Translations under genes and position numbers: made by a program | Assembly: GCA_016748015.1 (NCBI GenBank) | Contig: JAAOMT010000659.1 | Location: 446,241 to 510,240 of the forward strand | Direction of reading: 5' to 3' | DNA: 64,000 nucleotides | Source: Geosiphon pyriformis | Taxonomy: Eukaryota > Glomeromycota > Glomeromycetes > Archaeosporales > Geosiphonaceae | Shown here: positions 45,251-57,840 of the stretch, piece by piece | Layout of the letters: each line of letters starts with the position of its first letter | How positions within the stretch are numbered: the first letter of the stretch is position 1 | Notes under the pieces: model-generated | Told to the model about the DNA's origin: nothing | The model's database searches: none | The model's input: the letters and a program-made list of their open reading frames with translations, nothing else

Positions 45251-46184
45251 TGTTATTTATAGAAAGTAAAAGTATTATATAGTTAGAAAAATAGCCAATC
45301 AGAAATAAGCATAGTAACAGAAAAATTGCAGAATTTCAGAATTTCAGAATTCCAGAATTTTTTGTAAAGAATTGCAGAATTTCAGAATTCCTCTAAAAAA
45401 ATTGCAGGATTCCAGGAATTTTGTATAATACTAATTATATATATATAGCAGTAGTATTAAAAGTAAGAAAAGCAGAATTTGGTTCAGTTTCAGTTTAGTA
45501 TCCTCTTTTTTATTTATTAATTAACTCTTACTTTACAAATAGTTAATATCTACTAAAATAAATTTATCAACAAAATATCAAATAAAACATATTTATTATT
45601 ATCCAATCTATGTTATTATCATTTGTTTAAGCATCTAACCACTCTTCTATTTATTAACACTTTATATTGATAACATTTAACACTTAATTATACTGAAACA
45701 ATAGTTCTTAATCACAGCTATTAACAGAATACTAATTTTTTTTTATTTTTTTTTATTTCTCTTTTTTATTTTTATTTTTTATTTTTTATTTTGTTGTTGA
45801 TTTACTAACTGATTAAAAAGAATTAATATACAGAATATTAACATTAAGATATAGTACTAATAAAAAACCCAGGAATAAGAGTAAATACTCGAAATTAAGA
45901 ATAGTTTACCAAAAAATACTGGCCATTAAGCTGAGAAAAAAATTGATAAAATATAGATATTTCAAGAAGCAATGAACACCAAAGCATACCAACTTAAGGG
46001 TTGGAAAAGAAACTAAAACATTATAAAAGAATATTACTATTGAATCTCTGTTCATTATACAAAAGACTCAACTAAAACTTTTATATATGAAAACTTTCAG
46101 ATATTACCAACACCATACAAACTATTGAGCAACAAATTATGAGTTTGTTATTTATTCCAACTATTCAAATAATCACTTATAACA
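45251..46184 (+). repeat. Element C 5' LTR
   Basis: TGTTATTTATAG at 45251 to ACTTATAACA at 46184, 934 bp, clearly the same as 54328-55308. It has a CCAATCAG box at about 45294, GAATTTCAGAATTCC-type short repeats (45320-45420) and a T-rich TTTATTTTT block near 45740-45790. The end abuts the primer-binding site. Confidence 0.88.
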
Positions 46185-46186
46185 TT

Positions 46187-46203
46187 TGGTGCTTTCTGTG
46201 AGG
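46187..46203 (+). other. Element C primer-binding site
   Basis: TGGTGCTTTCTGTGAGG, two bases after the LTR. It equals the site at 13132-13116 apart from two C-to-T changes. Confidence 0.78.
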
Positions 46204-48375
46204 TATAATTTAGCAAAGAACCAGCATTAATAGCAATTATTCAAAACAGTAGCAGAATCAGAAATAACAAGAACAAACTATTTGGGATTTACAAAAGCTT
46301 TTTTCCAATACTATCAATCTTATTTAGGATTAACAAATAACCATTGGCCAACAGAATTAACTTTCAATTTCTACATTAATAAAAGAATTAAATCTTACTT
46401 AGAAAACCAAAAAAATCCAGAAGTAGCACTCACCAATTTTTATAATAAATTATTTTAAAGCACTATGCTTCCACAAAATTATTTGTTTGTGCCAATAATC
46501 ACAAAAATCAAAAGAAAAGTTGAAAAATACACCAGACAAAAATTTCTTATTATTTTTGTAGACAATAACAAAAGAAAATTACAAATACCAGCAAAAACAC
46601 CAAGAAACATATAACTATTTACATAGAAAAAACCAAGAGTAGTTTTATCTATTTACCTATTATATCATCATATACCAAGAAATACTATTAACATAATATT
46701 AGCAGACATGTTCACATCAACTACAAAATTACTATTAACAAGAATAGCATTTCAAAGCTAACAAAAAAAAGCCAATTTATTAAGAACTTATAATGATTAC
46801 TTTAAAAGATTCAAGTTATAATTACCAACACCATTAAAATTTTGATTACCACCATTTCAACTTGATTTTAGAGCTAGTCTGTAAAAAATAACTGACTCAG
46901 AAAAAAAGAAAAATAAAGATCAGAAATTTAATTATTAAAATCTGATTTTAAAAAACATGAAAATTCAAACTCTAATTATTTAAGTCTAACAAAACCTGAA
47001 TAATTTAAACTCAGCTCTTATTATTTCTTAAAACTTATCTCCAGTAATTATAATTAATTTACCACCAGTTGCACTAATTACTAAACCACAACAACAGCTA
47101 CAACTACTATCATCACAACAACAACCAATTGCAACACCAATGACATATATATCAATTGTCAAATTAGAAAAATTCAGTAGTGAGAAAAACAATGTTCAAG
47201 TTTGATTAAATAACATCACCAAAGTCATTACCACCAATAATTAAAACAATGCCAAAGCTCTTTAAGCCATTCCATATTTTTTTCAGAATACTGCTAACTT
47301 ATAGTATTAAAGCTTGATCCAGAAATCCCAAAACTTCAACAAATTTAAAACTGAATTTTTAAGATATTTTAGCAATAACAACAGCATTAATCACTTGGCA
47401 ATGGTATTTATTACTATTAAACAAAGTGACATAGAAGCAGTTACTACTTATCTAAGATGTTTCCATAGAAATCTGTGTTAAATATAAACAATTAATGTGA
47501 ATTACTTTATAGCACCACAGATTTTGAACCAGTTTATTTATTTATTACATCCACAAACATTTTAAGACACAGTCACTTATGCTAGAGATTTTGAATTGGC
47601 TGAGCTAAAAGCCAATCACACTCAAACCATTAATCTAATAATAAATAGATTATTTGACTTGAACTCCAAGTTAAAAAAATTCAGTAATTTAATCAATCAG
47701 AAATTGGAAGGATACTTAGTTAACAATTAAGCAATATATTAATCTTCACAATATTACAACAATCCAGAAACTTTCAACCAGTTCCAAAATCAGTTGTGTT
47801 CTTTTTCATCATCAATTCATCAATCATGGTTGCAAGAGATGTGTATCTGTCACAATTGTGATAAACAAGATTATATAAGAGTTAATTGCCATGCCAGAAT
47901 TAATAATTAATGATTGAAAAATCAATATTAAAACTTTGATCACCAATTTTAAATTCCAAATTATTAATTAAGTCAAAGATTATATCAACCTTATTTCATT
48001 CTACTGATACAATAAGCAATATATTTATTGCCAATTTATTAGTCTTCAGCACCAGTAATATATTAACTACAGCCACAGATCATCTATCAACTCCAACTAT
48101 TTTAAATACTACCACAAGATTCAGCTCAAATAACACCTAAAAACCAGAGACCAAGAATTATTCATACTCAACAAAACTAGAAATTAGCAATGGTTATGTA
48201 CCAATTGATCTCCAGTTTATTGAGTTAATCATTAGAATCACATCAGCAGAGTTTGAGAACTGAGTACAACCAAAACCCAAATTTCCAGAACTATTTAAGT
48301 TTCTTGGTTACTCCAGAAGATATTCAACTCAACAAATAAAAACTCAATCAAATCCAACTACTTACCAACAATATT
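46204..48375 (+). pseudogene. Element C Gag remnant with broken zinc knuckle
   Basis: No long frame survives, but a nucleocapsid motif near 47842-47883 reads C-H-N-C-D-K-Q-D-Y-I-R-V-N-C, where the His ligand of C-x2-C-x4-H-x4-C has become Tyr, a C-to-T change. Gln/Asn/Pro-rich stretches upstream and downstream match the composition of element A Gag. Stops are frequent throughout. Confidence 0.7.
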
Positions 48376-48378
48376 CCA

Positions 48379-49400
48379 TTGGCAATTATTACAAAGGACA
48401 AATTACTCATCACAATATTCCTTTTTAAAATAAAAACCCCATTAGAAATTCTATTATTTAGTGGAACTGCTTTTAATACTAAACCAATTACCATAATATA
48501 CATTGATACAAAAGTCAACAGCCACCCTATTAAGCTAATTCTTGATAGTGGTTCAGCTGGCAGTATTATTACACAATAACTCATGAACCAATTAAGTTAC
48601 TGAGTTAATTATGTTGTCAGTACCAGAATTATTATTACTAATGAAATGCTAAAAATGCCCATTGGTAAGATTAATAACTTTCTGTTCAAAGTCAATGGCA
48701 TCAAAGTGTTAATCAAAGTGTTGGTAATAGAAGCCATGCAGTATTAAGCTCTAGTTGGTAATAACTGGCTGTCTAAGACCAACACTGTACTTAACTGAAA
48801 TACCCAAGAATTACAACTGAGCCAGAATGATCAGAATATTTGGGTATTAGCCACTTGTGAATATTTTAAGACCACCACTAACAAGCAACCACTAATTAAG
48901 TTTGAGAAAAAAAAAGTAAACAAGTCTACTTAGGAAGCCTACCAAGTCTTCTGGCCTGATAATAATTATAACAATCTATTACTAATACCTACATAGAAAA
49001 AAAAGGTAAAAGAAAAAAAAAAAAAAAAACATTCTAAGCAATCATCTCTATATATATCTTATATACTACCAATCTAAAACAATCAACTTATTGCTGATTC
49101 AAATTAATTTGTGTTGATTGTGACAAGAAATTGTCAACAATGGGTGTATGCTGTGACAATAATAAGGAATGACCAACAACAACCAAGTTCTACTATTGAC
49201 TATGCATTCTAAAACATTTTGAATAACCAAAAAGACAAGAAAAATGGGACAACAAATCATGTCTTGCTTGTAAAAAAATTCTGTTAGACAAAGAAATATG
49301 GAATGATATTTTTGGTCATAGAAGAATATGCAATAAATTGTGTTAGTACATAATTTTAATTAGTAATTAGATAAGAAAAAAACACCAATAAACACTATCT
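48379..49400 (+). pseudogene. Element C protease and CxxC module remnant
   Basis: The open segment 48379-48579 ends with the protease active site L-I-L-D-S-G-S-A-G-S-I-I-T, identical to element A. Downstream (about 49110-49350) the cysteine module persists: C-V-D-C-D-K-K-L-S-T-M-G-V-C, later W-D-N-K-S-C-L-A-C. It aligns with C-K-D-C-H-K-K-L-S-S-M-G-A-C and W-D-N-T-P-C-L-T-C of A. Stops and a likely frameshift separate the pieces. Confidence 0.75.
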
Positions 49401-49804
49401 GAAAAAGAGCTGTAAAATGTTTAGACAGTTGTCCATATGATGATAACAAAATTTGGTAAATAACAATTGTCAAAATCAAAGACACATCTTCAAAAGAAAT
49501 CAAAACAATTAAAAACAACTTACCAAAACCTGAAAAGATTATTTAGATTCTAAACCCCAATATTATTCTTAATTTTATAGATCTAAAATAATTTTATGAA
49601 CACTACTAGAAATTAGCACTCACTAGAAAAAAGCAAGAGCAATGTTTAGAACAGCTCAATACTCACCTATGTAACCATTGTTTAATTTCATGTAATTTTC
49701 AGTATTGTAATAATTGTGATATTATTTATAATCTACCATTACACATAATCTATTTAATCCTTAAAAAAGAAGAACTAATTAGTAAGTATACAACAAAATC
49801 AAAA

Positions 49805-50400
49805 TTGAAATTCAATTATGATTTAGATATTAATAATAATAACAAAAATGGTTCCAATTCTATTCAATATGGCAATAACAACAACAATTCAAACTCTGAT
49901 TATAACTCTAAACAATATATTGTGCTCTCAGATCTGTTAATAGAGCAGAAACTAAAATGGTTTAGTGATAATGAAGAAGGTATTATGCCAGAACATGTGC
50001 ATGATACTGATGCAGAGTTTGATTTTAAATATCTGAAAAAAATGGCCATCAAATTAGAATCACATTCACACATCAACATTGATCTGAAAATAGCATTGGA
50101 AATTCCAACAACAATGGTTTAATTAGCATTTAAATCTAGTTTAATAAAAAAAAAATCAACATTAGAGGAGGAATAATTGACACAGAATATATAGAAAATA
50201 TTATTGCAATACTACAAAATAATTCAGAAAAATCATATATAATTGAACCAAATAAAAAAATAGCACAGGCAATATTTCTATTTTTAGTAAAAATAGCTCA
50301 ATTAGTAACAGTAAAAACAAGAAAAAAATTAAGAATCACAGCCAGAAAGAAAAATGGATTCAGATCAATGAGTAGAATAGACATACTAGTTAATATGACA
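49805..50400 (+). pseudogene. Element C dUTPase remnant
   Basis: The segment 49805-50122 ends I-N-I-D-L-K-I-A-L-E-I-P, matching the start of the element A dUTPase up to motif 2. After a stop and frame change, G-G-I-I-D-T-E-Y-I-E-N-I (motif 3), K-I-A-Q-A-I-F (motif 4) and N-G-F-R-S-M-S-R (a ruined motif 5) follow in order to about 50385. dUTPase is therefore ancestral to both A and C. Confidence 0.78.
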
Positions 50401-50929
50401 GAAAAAAAACCATTAATAAAAGAAAAATTATTTTTACCAATTAATTAATTTTCATTTTATTATATGTTAGTAATAAAGAAAAAAGTAAGGAATCAGCTCC
50501 AGATTTTTGAAGTAGAACCAATTATTTGTGAATCAGGAAAAATTGAAATTACCAATTTCTACCTACTAGCCAAAAACAACAAAACATCAAAATTCTCATC
50601 TATAATACAACTAAAGATACTATTAAAATACCAAATAGTACTACTATTGAATACTTAAGTGCTAAAGTTGAGAACCAATCACCAAACATCATTTCAGATT
50701 TTCTACAACTGTGTAGATATGTGAATATTATATTACAAATCATATATAAATAAGAAAAATGTTATTTGCTCCAATTAGAACAATTAAATTAAATAAACTT
50801 GGGAAACTTAAATCTACTTTAACATATACAGCTCAAAATGCTACTCAATAATTTTATCAACATCTTTGCCAGTAAAAACAAATTTGACAAAACTAATATT
50901 ATCTAGCATTAAATCAAAACTGGAGATAC

Positions 50930-52150
50930 TATACTAATTAAACAACAAGCATATTAAGTACTATTAGCAAGTCATGAAATCATTTAACAAGAAATTAACA
51001 GAATATTAGACAATAAATTAATTCAATCATTAATGAATTCATGGTTATTACCAATAGTATTTGTTTAGAAGAAGAATAGAAAAATTCACTTTTGTGTAAA
51101 TTATAGAAAACTTAATAGTATAATTCATAGAGATAGCTATTCAACTCCACAGATTCAAAAATTATTTGATGCATTTGAAAGAAAAAAATGGTTTTCAATA
51201 TTGGATCTAAACAGTAGTTACTAGCAAATAGCCATGAATTCAGTTGACAAAAAAAAACAGCATTCACAACCAAAAAAAAGAATTTTAAATTCAATGTTAT
51301 GCCATTCAGCTTAATAAATGTGCCAGCCACTTTTTAATGGCTTATAAAAATTGTTTATACTGAATTACTATAAAAATCAGTAGTAGTATACTTGGATAAC
51401 ACCAATGTATTTTTAAAAACATTTGATGATTATTTTTACTATTTCCAACAAGTGTTTAAAAAACTAAAAAAAGTAGAACTAAAGTTAAATGCTACAAAGT
51501 GTTTCTTTGGAAAAACTGAGCTCAAGTTTTTGGGACATATTTGTAAGTAAAAATAGCATTAAAACGGACTCAAATAAGATTGAGATTGTTAAGAACTTTT
51601 CAGTACCAACAAATTTCACAGAATTAAGAACATTCTTAAGATTTGTTAGATACTATTGTCATTTTATCCAAAACTTTTTCAAACTGGCTTAACTATCTTA
51701 CCAGCTTCAAGCAAAGAATGTAAAATATGAATGGACTGAAACTTAACAAGAAGTTTTTGACATTTTGAGAAAAAAGCTTATTCAAGCACCAGTACTGATC
51801 TATTTAGATCACAACAAATCATTTATTATCACTATTGATGCATCAGATCAAGCATTGGGAACTATACTATCACAAAAAGGACCAGATAGAAAAGAATACT
51901 TAATAACATATGCCAGTTAAAGCTTAAGTCCAGCTGAAAAAAACTATGAAACTTTAGCATTAGAACATTTGGCTATTTATTGGGCTATTATTAAATAGAA
52001 GAAATACTTGAGTTAAAAGTTTGATGTGTATATTAATCACAAAAAATTGACATTAATTCAGAAGCAAAAATTTGAAAACAACTACCAAATAAGATAAAAA
52101 ATAAAACTTTTACCATTTAATTATACAATACATTATAAAAAGGAAAAAGA
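50930..52150 (+). pseudogene. Element C RT-RNase H remnant
   Basis: RT pieces include S-W-L-L-P-I-V-F-V (fingers), M-P-F-S-L-I-N-V-P-A-T-F and Y-L-D-N-T-N-V-F at 51388-51411, where the second Asp of Y-L-D-D is Asn (G-to-A). Further on come F-L-G-H-I-like sequence and R-T-F-L-R-F-V-R-Y-Y. RNase H follows (T-I-D-A-S-D, Y-A-S, A-E-K-N-Y-E-T-L-A-L-E). Several in-frame stops remain. Confidence 0.8.
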
Positions 52151-52289
52151 AAACGGAAATGCTAATGGTTTGTCACAAATAAGACAAAAATAAGAATATT
52201 TTAACCCAAAAATATTACAAAAATAAATATACAAAAATATTAACAACTTTAATATTATATTAATACTCATTAGTTCAAGAAAAAATTAT

Positions 52290-53600
52290 CTTAAAAAGAA
52301 CAAAACAACATAAAAAAGCCAGCAAAATATTTTATTATTTACCAAAATATATTATATTAGAAGAACAGAAAATATCCAAATCAGTTACTTAAAGTTATTA
52401 CAAAACCAAAAAAAAAACAATATTATTTAACATGCACTTAGATTTAACAGCAGAACATCTTTATAAAAAAGCAACCATAAAAAAAACCAGAAAAAGATAT
52501 TATTGGCCATTCATATATTCAGATATCATACAATACATGCAAAATTGTGATGCTTGTTAAAAAAGAAGAAAAACAAAACCCAGTAAACCATTAAAACTAA
52601 TTAAAGTGAGGCAACTATTTAATCAAATTGGAATTGACTTAGTCAAATTATTAACAATAATCAGCAAAAGCAATTAATACATAGCAATAACTATGGACTA
52701 TTTCACAAAATAGCCAGAAGCAAAAGCAATCCAAAAAGGTAATGCAGAATCCATAGCCAAATTTTTCTATCAAGCTTTGATTTGTCAACACAGATATCCA
52801 AAAAAATTATTATCAAATCAAAGAACTTACTTTGTAAATAGAATATTAACAGAATTAAGTCAAAAATTTAGAATTAAAAGATTATTATTATTATTATATT
52901 ATCCACAAACAAATGGCTTAGTAGAAAAATTTAATAAAACATTGTATGAAGCAATAGTAAAAATCAACCAAGAAAACTAGAATAAATGAAATGTGCTTAT
53001 ACTATTAGTACTACTTGCTTATTAGACAATAAAACAAGATACCACACAAACAACATCATTTGAACTTGTTTATAGTAGAACAGCAATATTACCAGTTGAG
53101 ATAAACATCAACATATATTCAATAGAACCAATAACAAAAGCCAGCTTCCAAAGAACATTGCTAAGAAAAACATATAAACTAATAGAAATATTGGAAAATA
53201 AAAGATAAAAAGCAGCTAATAACATTCAAAAGTTACAAAAAAAACAAAAAAAACAACATAATAATCAATTACCAAACAAACTAGTTGAATTCAAGATTGG
53301 AAACAAAGTATTTTTATATTATACCAAAGCAGAAAAACAATGGGGTAAAAAATTTGATCCCAAATAGGATGAACTATTTTACATTGAAGAAATTCTAGAA
53401 AATGGAAATTATAAACTAAGATGAAACAACAAAATTTTAGCTAAAACAGCATATAGAGATCGACTAAAACCATATCACAATATAGCATTATCATTTACCA
53501 ATAATATTTTACAATTGAAAGTACAAAAAATACTAGTCAAACCAAATAAGATTCCATAAAATTTAGAACCAATTATCATTATCAAAGCAAATACATTGAA
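52290..53600 (+). pseudogene. Element C integrase remnant
   Basis: Contains the HHCC region (H-L-D-L-T-A-E-H-L, then C-D-A-C), the core first Asp (I-G-I-D-L-V-K), L-L-S-N-Q-R-T-Y-F where the second catalytic Asp is Asn, and Q-T-N-G-L-V-E-K-F-N-K-T (catalytic Glu). A GPY/F-like end follows (F-Y-I-E-E-I-L-E-N-G-N-Y-K-L-R). The section 52777-52980 is open. It matches the integrase of element E more closely than that of B. Confidence 0.82.
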
Positions 53601-54312
53601 GTAATCTACCATAACAGTATATAAAAAACCAGCATATATAACAAAAACAACAAAAAAAGATAGAAATTACTAACAACATCCACTTATTTGTACAACAAAT
53701 ATTACAACTGATTTAATAACAGAAATTAAGCCTAGAAATTACTATTAATAAAAACATAATTCAATACAAGAATAAAAAAATAACATGAAAAAACTAAACT
53801 AACAAGTAATATTTTAAACACTACAATTCTGAAAACACTATAAATAAGATAATAAAAAGATAGAAAAGACATTGAAAGATCTAAGAATACTAATATCAGA
53901 AGAAAAATTGATTTAAAAAATTAAAATCAATAGATACAATAAAATCCAAAAAATTTTTGTTACTATTAGTTGAGACAACAATTAAGTATTAAAAACTTAT
54001 ACACTAATAAAACAAAAAAGAAATTTGATTCAACTTAATTACAACAAATTAAACAACTTGTCAAAAAAAACAATTTATTTACATACACAAAAACTATTTA
54101 CTGACTACAGATGGGATTTTAAGACAGACCAAAAATATTACTACATCCAACAATGGATATTATAATTATTAATTAGTTAGAAAAATTAACCAATATCCAA
54201 TTTAAAAAATTACAAACCAAAATTACAAAAGCTATTTTGGAGAAAGAAGTTATAGAGTTAATCTAAGAGAGAAATCTAAAAAGTTTAGAAAATTTTGATA
54301 AAACTTAATATT

Positions 54313-54324
54313 AAAAAGAAGGAA
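54313..54324 (+). other. Element C polypurine tract
   Basis: AAAAAGAAGGAA, three bases before the TG of the 3' LTR, is the expected primer for plus-strand DNA synthesis. Element E has a comparable AAGGAAAAAA at its LTR edge. Confidence 0.7.
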
Positions 54325-54327
54325 TAA

Positions 54328-55308
54328 TGTTACTTATAAAAAGTAAGAGTATTATATAGTTGGAAAAATAGCCAATCAGAAATAAGCATAGTAACAAAGG
54401 AATTTCAAGATTTCTTTGAAGGAATTGCAGAATTTCAAAATTTCAGAATTCCAGAATTTTTTGTAAAAAATTGCAGGATTTCAAAATCCCAGAATTTTAG
54501 AATTTCTTTAAAGGAATTGCAAAATTCCAGAAATCTTGTATAACACCAACTATATATATATAGCAGTAGTATTAAAAGCAAAAAAAACAGAATTTGGTTC
54601 AATTTCAGTTTAACATCCCCTTTTTTATCTATTAATTAATTCTTACTTTACAGATAATTAATATCTACCAAAGTAAATTCATTAACAAAATATTAAATAA
54701 AACATACTTATTATTATTTAATTTATATTATTATTGTTTGTTTGAGCATTTAACTACTCTTTTATTTATCAACATTTTATGTTAATAACATCTAATATTT
54801 AATTATGCTAGAACAATAACTCTTAATTACAACTATTAACAGGATATTAATTTCTTCTTTTTTTTTATTTTTTTTTATTTTTTATTTTTATTTTTTTTTA
54901 TTTTTTTTTATTTATTTATTTTGTTGTTTATTTACTAACTGATTAAAAAGAATTAATGTACAGACATTAAGATATAATACTAATAAAAGATCCAGAAATA
55001 AAGGTAGACACTCGGAATTGAGGATAGCTTACCAGAAGATACTGGCCACCAAGCTAAAAAAGAAATTGATGAAATATAGATATTCTAAGAAGTGACAAAC
55101 ACCAAAGTATACCAACTCAAAAGTTGGGAAAAAAAACTAGAACATTACAAAAGAATATTATCATTGAATCTTTGTTTATTATATAAAGAATTCAACTAAA
55201 ATTTTCAAATACAAAAATCTTTAGATATTACCAATACTATACAAGCTATTAAACACTAAGTTACAAGTTTGTTATTTATTTCAACCATTCAAATAATTAC
55301 TTGTAACA
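54328..55308 (+). repeat. Element C 3' LTR
   Basis: TGTTACTTATAA at 54328 to ACTTGTAACA at 55308, 981 bp. It is longer than the 5' copy, partly through expansion of the T-rich tract near 54855-54920. It includes the CCAATCAG box at about 54372. Confidence 0.88.
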
Positions 55309-57840
55309 TTGTACATTAAAAAACTCTTTAAATCTCAAAATATTCAGACCAAATAATCTACTAATATTAACAGAATTAACCACCAAAGAATTCTTATTAA
55401 TCAAAAATTCAGACACTAACTTGAATCAATAAGGCACAAGATTTCTTAAATCCAATTTTTTCTATTAATGAAATGTTTTCCAACTTATCACATTTCTTTT
55501 TTTGTTTAGAAGTTTGTTATCAAAAGCAACTCCAAACTACTTTAAAAAAAGAACAGAGCTATAATACAAAGACTTTTCCAAAATGTCGAATATTAAAAAT
55601 TTATCAGAACTACAAAATACATTAGACAAGTTGTTTACCAAAAATAAATTATTGTCCAAAAGAATTTTTACTACTTTAGCCAAAAAATTGTTTATTAGAC
55701 TAATATGTAACTTAATAGAAAACTGCAAAGAATTCAAAAAAAACCACCTCAAAATCTGCAAATTTAAGAATCTATTTTCAAACAAATGTCCAAAAATGCT
55801 CAATACATTAAAAAAAACAATCAATAAAGCCATTTTTTTTTTAAACTATACTTGTTTAAAAGACTTCAGACTATACAAAAATAAATAATACAAAGCCTTA
55901 CTGGAAAAATTATATAGCAAACTAGTCTTAACTTTAAGACTTTTTTTAATTATTATATCTTATTTATAATATATATTTGACAAAACAAAATTAAACTGTA
56001 ATCAATAGCTAATTATAAGCTACAAAACAGCCAAGACCAAATAAGAAAATTGTTTATTCATAATTACTTTCTTTAATATTACATTAGAAAAAAATCTAAT
56101 ATTAACATAAACTTAAGCCAAATTAGGCTTAAAAAGACTTTTAATTGACAAAAAAATTTCCAAGTACCTGTGTAATTTATTTTTTTTAGCAATTGAAATT
56201 GGCAAACTACTAATTATTAATAGAAATAGCCACTGTTTTTTTATTATTAATTAAGATATTATTAATATCAAAGAACTTATTAGCAATATTCAAAATATAT
56301 TGAAAAAAAGTTTGGCTATTCTTAACTCAAATTGTATTATTAACAAAGGCATCAGTAGCAAAAAATAATGTTTTTTTTCTAATAGCCTCAATTTTGCCAA
56401 TTTTGATTACAAATTTTATATTAATTTGGTATTTATATAAGTACTTATGTCTCTTGACTTTACACAAAAGTAAATCATAAAAAATTCTTTAAAGAAAAAA
56501 AAAAAAATCTTATTCTGATCTAATCTATTATGTATCTTGTAATTATCTAAAAGTCTAAAATCAGTTATTATTCTATTAATCTGATTCTTATATATATTGG
56601 CAAAAAACTCAATAAATTGATTACACATTTTAATGTGCTATAAACTAGCTTTCAAATAATATCATTTTACTAAATTATAAGTTTTGTGTATATATTACAA
56701 AACCAACCAAAGTTTTTTATTCTTCTTTAGTACATCTTTGACAACCAATTCAATGACAAAAATAGAAGACCAAATTGAAGTATTCTTTAATACTGAAAAG
56801 TTATTACTGTAAAGAACATTAAATTTGTTATATATTGAGAATATTCAATTAAAAAAGATCTTTAACAGAATTTTTCTAACAGTTTTGATTAATGTGATAG
56901 GCTGAGTATTTGTTAAAATTTTATTTTATTTATAAAATTTGAGAATTATTAAAACTTATGCTTTCTTCCAAAGAACTGAAACCATATTCAAAGTTAAACA
57001 CAAATTCAACAACTTCAAAAAACATTTTAACATCTTTATTACTATAATGTTTTTACAGTTTATTTGGAATTCTTAACAATTCAGCAGTTTTGTCATCTGA
57101 TAAATTATTAATCATCAAAGTTAGTTTTTCTATATCAATTTTTTTTATTGCACCAGAAAAAACATTATGATTAACATAATTTAAAAACATATATTGATGA
57201 GACCAAAGCTCAAGTATTCTTAAGAATATTAACCATTTTTTTATTTATTCTTTTATAATTTTATTAACTCTAAGCTTTATTTTATTAGACTCTATAACTA
57301 ATTCATCTTTTATTATCAGATAATCCAAAACAACTTTGTAAAAAAACTGTTTTAAAATATTTTTTATTATCTGTTTCTTGTTAGAGCAGAAATTTTCCAT
57401 ATATCAGTTAATTGCTTTCTAAATAGCTATGTTTTTAAATGACTTTAATTGATAATACTTGAATTTTTGATAATTTTTCTTAACCAATAACAAATGCTTA
57501 ATAATATTTGTTAATTTTACATTATTTTGAATTATACAGGCAATTTTAAATGCTTTAATACTATTAATGGTTGACCAAACTTTGACAAAATGATCAAATT
57601 CTAACAGATTTTTAGAATTCTATTTTTTTACAATTTTAGCAATAAGCAGTTTTAACTTGAAAATTTTGACAATTGTTTGTTTTTTAAGCAATTATATTTA
57701 TTATACCAATGTTTAAAGAATATCACATTAGCAAATTGTACTAAAGCTTCTCTTAACATTTTCTATATTATATCTAAATTATCACAATATTCTGTTTTTT
57801 TGAACACATTTGACACTACCAATAACTTGTTAAAAAAACA
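55309..57840 (-). mobile_element. Decayed LINE F, 5' part (RT, 5'-truncated)
   Basis: It continues LINE F beyond element C. On the minus strand the RT reads through stops: D-D-K-T-A-E-L-L near 57120, N-N-F-S-V-L-K-N-T-S-I-W-S near 56800, and the open block 56628-56416 starting M-C-N-Q-F-I-E-F-F (M-C-N-K-F-I-R-F-F in the young LINE). Similarity extends to about 57840, equivalent to position 38660 of the young LINE, so the endonuclease and ORF1 are missing, a typical 5' truncation. Beyond it lies integrase of Gypsy D. Confidence 0.82.

Larger units (their letters stand above)
45251..55308 (+). mobile_element. Decayed Ty3/Gypsy element C with both LTRs and dUTPase
   Basis: About 10 kb on the plus strand: LTR 45251-46184, primer-binding site, gag with mutated knuckle, protease, cysteine module, dUTPase remnant, RT, RNase H, integrase, polypurine tract, LTR 54328-55308. 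Domain order matches element A, but LTRs differ. Every domain has many stops and some frameshifts. It lies inside LINE F, whose halves flank it. Flanking TTGC (45247-45250) and TTGT (55309-55312) may be a 4-bp duplication with one C-to-T change. Confidence 0.87.

Noticed and set aside
55583-55888. 101-residue plus-strand ORF
   Set aside because: It is antisense to the RT/RNase H region of decayed LINE F; no independent features.
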